From Datura wrightii (Eukaryota; Streptophyta; Magnoliopsida; Solanales; Solanaceae): a DNA stretch of 64,000 bases. Position 1 is the stretch's first letter. Each line of letters begins with the position of its first letter. Under the pieces are notes generated by a model, which did no database searches, was not told the DNA's origin, and saw nothing but the letters and a program-made list of their open reading frames with translations. Positions 55,984 through 64,000 of the stretch are shown one piece after another. The stretch lies in assembly GCA_035772735.1 (NCBI GenBank), contig JASDFA010000019.1, positions 89,526,001-89,590,000 of the forward strand. The letters run 5' to 3'. The position numbers were made by a program, and so were the translations under genes.

Positions 55984-58328
55984 TGTCACGCCCCACCTTG
56001 GGAGGGATGACTGGCACCTGGTGCCCTACTAAGACCTGAACTACTGGACTATTGAACCTAAGCGCTTCTGGTGCCAGGCTGGCTCTAACTATGGATTCAC
56101 GGAACAAACGGGCTATATAACGGCTGTAAATATAGCCTCCGGCCGACTAGACCTATAGCCTCCTGTGAGAAAACAACAGCTGACCAGAATCACAGTAGTA
56201 TAAAGGAACCTATGCGGGCTGACAAAGCCACCATGCTGACTAGTTCACTGAAATGCTGAATCAAATGCTAAACTACTCTATGACCGGCAAGGTCACCAAC
56301 TATTAACTGATTAAGGCCCCACACGGCCATCATAAACAAACTAAAACATAGACACAGCCTCACACGACCGGTACAACTAACTACAGGGAATATACAATCT
56401 GTAAGTCTCTAAGAATACTAATAAGATGGTCGGGATAGGGCCCCGACCGACCCGTACAGTACAACAAAAGAAAAGATATAAACCTCTATCTGTCAAGCTC
56501 CGGATGACAGGAGCTGATGACCCTGTATGCTGGCTGGAATTAGGAGGGATCGACTCCTTGTGTATGAGTACCTGAAGGCAAGTAATGCAGCGCCCCCAAA
56601 CAGGCGTCAGTACCACTGGTACCGAGTACGCAAAGCAATAACTAAACATAACTGAAAATAGACAGTAATACTGATAGTTACTGTATAACAGAAGATGGCT
56701 AAGACTATCTGGGATGGCAAAATCTAAACTAAGCTTAACTGTACTGGAGAGAAGGTGAGAATCACACCTGTCAATGCAGCGTCCTACTATCTATCAATTT
56801 AATAAATAACACATATAGCATACAAGAACTTATACCATCCCCCATGAGCCGGAAGGTACTAATCAACACACAATCTATATACCCCTACCCGGGTCGCCAT
56901 CCAAAAATAACAATTCACTCCACTCGTCTAGTAACTATGAGCATCCCGCTGGCCCCCTGGGTATGCAACTTGGGCTCTCTGGACCCCTGACTATAGCTGT
57001 ATCTGAGTTTGGAGGACTCTATAAACTGTAATCTGAGATTTGTGATTTGTAATCTGTAATATGTGCCCTGGGCGCAAGCGCTCGATAGGGGTATGCTATA
57101 ATGTTGATCAGCTTTCTATGGGGAATACTGCATCCCATCTTCATCCTCTAACGGATGGCATGCCACTCCTTGGAGTGACGTATCCTCACCCTCTGGTGGG
57201 CGAGTCGACACAACTATTAACCCGAGGGCGGCAAGGAAGCTCTAAGGGTTCCCAGATAAAACAATCAAGTCTCTACGAGCAACAACAATCACATATAATA
57301 TATATAATAAATCTGATAATACTGTACGTGATCTTGATATTCTATTCTGAATCTCTTGCTGAATTAAACTGAATCTGATACTGAGTTATACTAAGTCTGG
57401 AATGATATCTCGCTGTCTGCTACTAATTTACTGCCTTTTATTCTGCATATGGTATAATAACTCAGACATGCTTACTCAATTCACATTGGGAATAATACTC
57501 GGCTTCTGAAACTTTCTTCTAGAATTTTCTCTATTTTACTATGCTAGAATTACTAACTTGCCGAAGAAACTAGCTTTACATACCTCAGTTACTGACTCCT
57601 TGCCTAACTGGTGTAGCTTGGCCAATATCTAGCTATTTCTTCCAACTGCGTTCATATTTATAGCAATTAGAACTAAATTCATCAATCTTCTGGAAGAAAA
57701 TACTACTTGAATATCTATATAGCCCAAACTTTGACTTATCAAACAACAGCTGAAAACTCGCTATTTCTTGGAAGTCCAGAAGGGAGAAATACACACTTTA
57801 GGGCTAGGAGTATATTGACACTAATTTGGAGCAATTCCACTTACCTTAGCTCGGTGAGACGACGATGCGCTGGTCGAATTTCACGAAACTAACTCTGTAG
57901 GAATGCTCCCTGCAGCTCAATACCTCGCTACCTAAGGTTATTTCGAGTTTGGACCATGTTTGACGGCTTAATCGAATGAATATTTATAGGAACCCTTCGT
58001 CTCTCTCCCTCTCTGGTCGTTTAAACATGGAGAAATGACTTAAAGTTGAAGGTGAGGCCCTTTATATACTTGCAGCAAAATACATGGCAACGTGGCACGC
58101 TAGCCAGCACACCGTTTTGGCTCCGTGCCATGTTGGCTAACACGGAAGCCCCAGCTCCGTGCCACTTCGCCCCTTTGGGCAGCGCGGTTCGGCCTCCTCT
58201 TGCGAAATTCCAACTTGGCACTCGTTCGGCCTTTCCCCGAGCCCTTTTCTGGCACGTATGGCATCCTAAAACTCTCAACCAACATGCGAATAGGTCAACT
58301 AAATGCTAGAAATTTACAGGGTGTAACA
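55984..58328 (-). repeat. Element I 5' LTR
   Basis: It matches 48,541-50,782. The palindromic island is at 58,085-58,185. On the + strand it begins TGTCACGCCCC and ends GGTGTAACA. Confidence 0.9.
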
Positions 58329-59232
58329 CTTACCTATTTTTTATAATGAACCTATTTTGGCTTGGTCCCTCCTTGGACATTGTGAACCTCAACCCAGGCA
58401 AAATGTAAGTTGAGGGTGGCCATAGTAGGGGTGCATAGATTGTGGGAGGTAAAAAAGGAAAATAAAGGAAAAAGTGTTTAAAATGAGGTGTGGTGTGTCA
58501 AGAAAAGAAAAACAATAGATGAGAAAGAAAAATTGAAAAGAAAATACAAGATAAAAAGGAACAAAAAAATGAGAAAAACACACTACACCTATATATTCCA
58601 TGAAAATGGAGAAAAGGGAGGAAAAAGTTGAAAAAAGTGAAAAATAGGGTAAAAAGTGTAAAGTGGAGCCACGAGTATGTATTTCCAAGGAGGGTTTAGT
58701 TACATAATTTCATATTTTCCATATTGAGCTCAAAGTATACATTACAAGATGAACAAGTCCTACAGTGATGCTAGTTTTGTTGTCTGAAGAGCCGAAGTAG
58801 AGAAAATAATGGCAAGCTTATGGTAGCTAATGTGCAGTATTTGGAACTTCTTTGGGAGAGCGAGAGTCCCATTTTTTTAGTCCCAAGTTCTTTATGTTAT
58901 ATATTTATGAGTGTTGGGGACTTCATTTGCTGTGAGGGTACCTGGTTTGTGTTGTATTTTACCAATTATCTATGTGAATAGTATTGGTGATAGTTCAATT
59001 CTTTGCTGATAGCTGGATGCCATATCTTGATCCCTGTATGTCATTGATTATGATTATATGTGTGCATAGCTGGCTTAGTTTGAACAGAAAAAGGGGTGAT
59101 TAGCTGATTATGGTTCATAGTGCAAATTGTGTGTTGGTTGTACGTATTCTAGGTTTACTTTCTTGTTAAGCATCATTTTTAGTTTTTATTTTCTTTGCCT
59201 GATGACATGCAAAAGTATTAAGTTCAAGGTGT
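58329..59232 (+). mobile_element. Element H, right piece: 3' noncoding region
   Basis: It continues the sequence stopped at 48,540. It is AT-rich, with purine runs and no supported gene. It ends in a polypurine-like TTAAGTTCAAGGTGT just before the LTR start at 59,233. Confidence 0.6.
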
Positions 59233-60911
59233 TGATGTGCTGTGAGTTTATAGCACTTTCGATGCTTAAAACTGAGAAAATAGCATGGACTTAGGTATGT
59301 TTATATGGATATGAGGTTCTTTTACTTTATTTTCAAGGAAAATAGATGTTGGAGCTGAATTGTGCAAAAGATGGAGAAAATGCAGCAAAATGGCTCAGTA
59401 TGGATCTCAGTACGAGTCGAACCATGTTGGTATGAGTTGTACTAAAAATCATAAAAAGGTCCCGGAGCAAACTGTGAAGCAAAGGCAAGTTACGGCTTAT
59501 GGTACGAGCCGTACCATCCTGGTAAGAGTTGTACCATGGTAGTCGTGGAAAGTTTCAGGGGAAAAATTGCACAGGCAAAGTATCCTGGTACGGGTGGCAA
59601 TCACGAGTTGTGAGACCTACGTAAGACCCATACCACGGAACCATGGAAAAGACCAGACGAATAGAAAACTGGCAGAACTCAATGTATAAGAAGGACTCAC
59701 ATATCATGGAATAAAGGTACGAGTTGTACCATGCCATCCGTGGAAATTAACAGAAGATGCCAGCAATTGCAAGATCAAACCACAGGAAGATTGTATGACT
59801 TGTAGGTTCTTGGTACTAGTCATACCATGTCTCAATACTTAGCAATATTCAGCAGAAGCCAGCCAACATACGAGTGAAGGTACGACCAATAAAATGCTGT
59901 TACGAGTTGTAGGTGAAGGCGACGACAATTTTTGGTAGTTTCCCTATTTACTTAGGAGAAGGTTCCAATTATTTGTATAAATATGATTTAGGTTAGTTTC
60001 ATTAATAAGAAGCGATTAGAGGTGACAAGAAGTGACTAGAGGCAATTAGGGACAAGTTGTTGTGAATTTTAATTCAAGTCTTGGAAATTTCTTTCTTTGA
60101 ATTTCTTTTTTTTTCTTGGATTATTCAACATCAATTCTTGCAATATTTAAAACAGGTTTTCTTTTAATCATAATTGTAAGTATTCAATTATGTGTTTTTC
60201 TATGAATGCTAATAATAATATTTCAATCATGAGAGGCTAGAACCTCCACAACTGGGGTTGTGGGAACTATGATAAATTAACAAACTAGGGTTATATGAAG
60301 TGAGTCAAAACTAATGTTAAGCACTTGTATTGTATTTTATTTATCTTTAATGTTTCTTAACAAAGAGCAACTTTAAAACTTACTCGAGTTCTTTACTTGC
60401 TTGAACCTAGAAAAGTGGGGATTAGGAAAAGAGAATTACAACAAAGCCTTGATCTTTATGGGTCATTGTATAACTTGAATTGTGGTCGCAGAATAGTTAA
60501 TTTTTGGAATAAATTAATAACAGTTGAATTGAAATTGCTCATGAAACCTAACCCGGTGATTGAGTATAGTCATCCAATAGGGATGAACTAGTCGTTTGGA
60601 TGAACCTTAGTTATTAGTTCTACAAGTAAGCATTGGAATAGATCACGAGTGTAAACCCGAAGTAGTTATGAACCCATGGCGAACACTTATCCTAGTTAAT
60701 TATAAATCTTTATTAACAACAACCGATTTCCAATCTTATTTTATAACTATTTTTTATGAATCCCATTATTTGGAGATAACATACCTAAAAGCTTAAATAC
60801 TTGCGTTAGTCTATATCTTACCGTATTCCTTATGGGTTTGACCCAAACCTTTGATGGTTTTCTTATGCACAACGTCCGTTTTATACTTCATCAAAAGTGT
60901 GAGTTTGAGCA
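59233..60911 (+). repeat. Element H LTR
   Basis: It starts TGATGTGCTG, with arms GTGCT and AGCAC forming a short inverted repeat as in D, E and F. A word array of GTACGAGTYGTACC type is at about 59,395-59,930, and TATAAATA is at 59,976-59,983. The end is uncertain: I take the CA at 60,911, where text resembling 'gagcattttgg' would meet a primer site. Frames inside are not genes. Confidence 0.6.
59976..59983 (+). promoter_or_regulatory. TATA box of element H LTR
   Basis: TATAAATA lies about 50 bp after the last palindromic word, the same layout as in element F. Confidence 0.5.
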
Positions 60912-61228
60912 TTTTGGTTCTAGGATTGGTTGTGATAGGCAAAGTGGGAATAGTCTCAGATGAAGTGATTGTGTTGATTAATCTGGAGTCCATATTAGAG
61001 TGAGTCTTCTTGAGAGTCCAAGTAGGAAATGGTGAGTCTGTAATTACTTTCTTAGCCTTAGACCATGTAAAATGTGGATGTTCTACTAGTGAGTACTACT
61101 TTTCTTCGATCTTTGAAAAGTGAACAAGTATGATTACCAACACAAATCAACCTCTAAAAAAAAGAAAAAAATAAAAAGTGAAAGTGTTAGTCCATCGATC
61201 ATAATAGTTTACCAAAATAATAAAGCAA
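60912..61228. other. Unassigned spacer
   Basis: About 317 bp lies between the presumed end of the H LTR and the start of J. I see no open frame, repeat or family match. It could be leader sequence of H if that LTR is a 5' copy, or old flanking DNA. Confidence 0.5.
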
Positions 61229-63458
61229 GTGTAATACCACAATAGTCCTTAAGATAAGACTCAAGGATTGAAGCGGAAGAAGCAGAAAATCTGCACCGGG
61301 TCACAGAACGACTCATCAGGTGACCTATTAAGTCACTTGACAGATCGTTCAATGACCCGTTAAGTGTGTGCTAAGTTGGAAGAATGATATTTTTTCTGGG
61401 ACTTGACGGGCAGGGTGATGATTCGTCGTGTAACCCCATGAGTCATGGTGTCTCTTGTTAAGAGTGTGAGGGGTGAGGAGTGGATGAATTGGCAGTGCTG
61501 GCAATGGATAGAGGGGACGAGTCATCATGTCCCTAATGACTCGTCAAGTGTTCCGTGATTGGAGGATGTTTAGTGAACGGAAAATTTTCCAGTGATGGTA
61601 ACAGGTGAGGGCCACGAGTCGTCATTGGTCCCAACGACTTGTTAGGTCCCTCATTGGGACTGGCAGTGACTTTTTCCTGCGAAATCAGTAAGTGCATTTC
61701 CGTAATTTCTAAGCTCCTAATTCCTAAATTATGTCTTTTTAAGCCCTAAAAAGAGTCTTTTAAGAGAGTTTAACCTATTCTAATTCATTCAACTCCCAAT
61801 CATGCAATTTTTAGAAGTTCCCTTTTGAAGATTAAGCTTGAATCCTTCAAATTCTTCCCCAAATCTCTTGGGATTTCGAAGACAAGTTGAGACTCAGTTT
61901 ACACAGGTATGCAAGGATATGAATGAGAGTTTCCTTTCACTCTCATGCCTAAATTACTCCTCAGGTTCATGAACTCAAGTCTTAATTTAAATATATGATC
62001 TTATGGGGTTTTAACTCAATTTTATGAAATCCCTTTTGATTTGTTTATGGGTCGATTCCCTTCATATTCCAAAGCATGTTTTGAGATTAATGGGAATATT
62101 TAATATACAAATTGATTAGAAATTTACATTTTCATGTTTTAGAAAATTATGCTCTATTATGCAAGTTTCTTGAAAAGCTAAGATTATGATCCATGTTATC
62201 AAGTATGATAAAATATCTAGCATGAAAGAATTATTATAAATTACCATGTATGAATGAATGATTTTGACTTATGAAGTCTATTTCAAATATGCATTATTTT
62301 AAGATTTGGGCAAACCCCCACATGTTAAGTATGTTTTCATGATTCAACTCAGTTTTATAATATCGACTTATTATATGGGTTGAAGCCAATGCTCCCTATT
62401 ATAGCTTATGGTATGTTTGGAGCTAGGACTCCCTATGTTAATATTTCATACTATGCATGTAAATTATGTTTTCAGCTTCTTTGAAAAATGATGGTTTCAG
62501 CTTCATAGAAAAATGATGGTTTCAGCTTCATTGAAAAAAGATAGGAGCACACTACACGTTTTTGGGAGTAGTGTCTAGCACTGAGTAGGCTAGGGGTTCA
62601 TGTAAATCCTGGGTCTTAGAACTACACACCAACGAAGGTCTATTTATACATTGGGATGTCCCTTGTCAGCTTGCCTTGCCCCCATAGGGGCCTTCAGCTT
62701 GATATCAATATCATGGTAGCGTCCTTAGCCCTAGCAAGGTTTTGGATGGCTCTGCCAACTTGAGTGTCACAGTTGGGGCATCATGTAAGCTCTATCGTGA
62801 TGGTGTCAGTTATGACGAGTCTCCCATTTTTCCTCATAATTTTAGTTATTCATGTTTATGACTTATGATATTATGTTTTACAGTAGGTTTTACCCAATGT
62901 CCAGTTTATAAGTTTGTACTTACAATTTCAGCTATGACAATTCAAGTGATTTCTATTTTCAGCTTTGGTTCATTTTATTCAGATATGATATTTAGCTTGT
63001 CACTATACATGTTCCTAATTCAAATTTTAGCATGTAGTCTTATTCTCATGATCATACATGATATAGGTCCGAGCGATCAGACTCAGTTCCACTGTAAGTT
63101 CAGCTTCCCTAGTCCAATTCAGATCCTGTTGTTGGTGGGTCCTCATTTCTCGAGGACCTTTGACTCAGTATTTGATTATGTTATTTTAATTTTTAGACTT
63201 TAGCATGCTATTGGGGGTGATGTCCCATCAGCTCATTAGACAGTTAGAGGCTTATCGGATATTGTGTATACTTTCAAGTGTGTCAAGTCTCGACTCTATC
63301 TATGATTGTTATGATTTTTAGACATCCACTTATCCATGTTTAGATTATCAGTTTCTATCTGATGTATGCTCCTTAGCCATTATGATCATGCCATGGGTCG
63401 ACTTGGAGCCATTTGTGGTTTTAGGTCCTCTGTCTCGATCTGGGCATATGTTCGGATC
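61229..63458 (+). repeat. Element J 5' LTR
   Basis: It matches element A LTR along its length. The word array (GACTCATCAGG, CACGAGTCGTC and similar) is at 61,296-61,665. The end is estimated from where the decayed primer site starts. Confidence 0.8.
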
Positions 63459-63672
63459 ATAAAAAACTTTATATCAAGGAAAAGGTTTATAGTGTCCTAG
63501 GGTGTCTAAAAGTCAAATTGAGTATAGTCTTTTTCATGGATCAGAAGTGCACCACACTTATGACAAAGAGGCTTCAAGACATTTTAGGAAATTTTCCTTT
63601 ATTCATGATGTATTTCATCCAATGAAGTATCTCTCTATCCTTCTAACTCATGCTATAAGCGTTTGCATAATT
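63459..63672 (+). other. Element J leader with decayed primer site
   Basis: ACTTTATATCAAGG near 63,467 is in the position of, and partly matches, an initiator-Met site (TTGGTATCAGAGC). The remaining leader matches 2,295-2,447 of element A ('agtctttttcatgg'). Confidence 0.6.
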
Positions 63673-64000
63673 ATGCCTCCATGCCGGATGAATGGTAGAA
63701 GGAATGGCAATGGCAATGGTCATGAGAAGGCAAATGGAGATAGGCACTAGTGAGCCCACTAGCACCGCCAGATCCTTTGCCCAAGCAGGTCACTCATGCC
63801 AAATTTGGAGTGGCATATCAGATGTTGGCATAGGCGATGACTACTCAGGTCAATCAACGAGCAGTGGCCCATTTTCCTCAAGATGGGAACATAGCGGTGG
63901 CTAGAGTTTAAGACTTCTTCGGATGAATTCTCCAGAGTTTCTGGGGTCGAAAGTGGGTGAGGATCCTCATGAGTACATTGAGGAGGTGTAGAAAATACCC
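63673..64000 (+). pseudogene. Element J gag N-terminus, broken and cut by window
   Basis: Gag starts at the ATG at 63,673 (MPPCRMNGRRNGNGNG) and soon meets stops. The capsid start (AYQMLA, AMTTQVNQRAVAHFPQDGN) is readable near 63,800-63,900 in another frame, with TAG codons in glutamine positions. Confidence 0.78.

Larger units (their letters stand above)
48541..58328 (-). mobile_element. Element I: full-length, decayed Tekay-like chromovirus inside H
   Basis: LTRs of 2,242 and 2,345 bp flank gag, protease, RT, RNase H, integrase and chromodomain in order on the minus strand. The initiator-Met primer site and the polypurine tract are in place. Flanks CTTAA (48,536-48,540) and CTTAC (58,329-58,333) are a duplication with one change. 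The polyprotein has stops and frameshifts but is the best-kept pol in the window. Confidence 0.9.
61229..64000 (+). mobile_element. Element J: Tekay/Del-like element of the same family as A, cut by window end
   Basis: The LTR begins TGTAATACCAC and is followed by a leader and gag in the same order as element A. The window ends inside gag, so its 3' half is not visible. Confidence 0.85.

Noticed and set aside
58329..59232. Host gene or promoter between elements I and H LTR
   Set aside because: No frame, and continuity with 48,242-48,540 plus a polypurine-like end make it retroelement noncoding sequence.

Overview
The window is nuclear DNA from a flowering plant, almost certainly pericentromeric heterochromatin. 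I see no convincing host gene. About 99% of the bases can be assigned to nested LTR retrotransposons of the Ty3/gypsy superfamily. Element style (2.2-2.6 kb LTRs ending in GTGACA with an initiator-Met primer site, and gag-protease elements with an Asp-tRNA primer site) suggests a eudicot, perhaps Solanaceae; that is a guess from family resemblance, not a measurement.

Elements, labelled A-J in this answer. A (+, 1-4,054 and 26,443-27,012): Tekay/Del-like chromovirus, decayed. B (-, 4,055-26,442): a second Tekay-like element inside A, with gag, protease, RT, RNase H, integrase and chromodomain remnants. C (+, 12,087-24,392): internally deleted Tekay-like element inside the 5' LTR of B. D (-, 15,891-23,289): Athila-lineage gag-protease element without RT inside the 3' LTR of C. 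E (-, 27,013-47,443): Athila-lineage gag-protease element in an LTR-internal-LTR-internal arrangement, inserted in the 3' LTR of A. F (+, 29,456-39,411): young, structurally complete Athila-lineage element inside E. G (-, 47,444-48,241): partial Tekay-like LTR. H (+, 48,242-48,540 and 58,329-60,911): 3' part of another Athila/Tat-like element. I (-, 48,541-58,328): full-length but decayed Tekay-like element inside H. J (+, 61,229-64,000): same family as A, cut by the window end. Target-site duplications support C (TAAAC), D (AGTTG) and F (GGATT); those of B and I are degraded.

The most interesting object is F. It has near-identical LTRs, an Asp-tRNA primer site, an open gag, an in-frame UAG, an open protease reading frame, no reverse transcriptase or integrase, and then a ~2.6 kb cassette that its relatives D and E lack. 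The cassette holds promoter-like inverted repeats copied from the LTR type, a TATA-like box, a good 5' splice site, a ~0.7 kb intron-like stretch, a splice acceptor, and an intact 406-codon ORF resembling the 'putative plant transposon protein' family. F therefore looks like a recently mobile non-autonomous element that borrows polymerase and integrase and carries a separately expressed accessory gene.

Two cross-element signals deserve attention. First, a pair of small hairpins just after the gag-protease stop is conserved in D, E (two copies) and F, with compensatory base changes. Second, LTRs of unrelated families all carry a local array of odd-centred, CpG-containing palindromic words; in D, E, F, G, H and I it lies just upstream of a TATA-like box.
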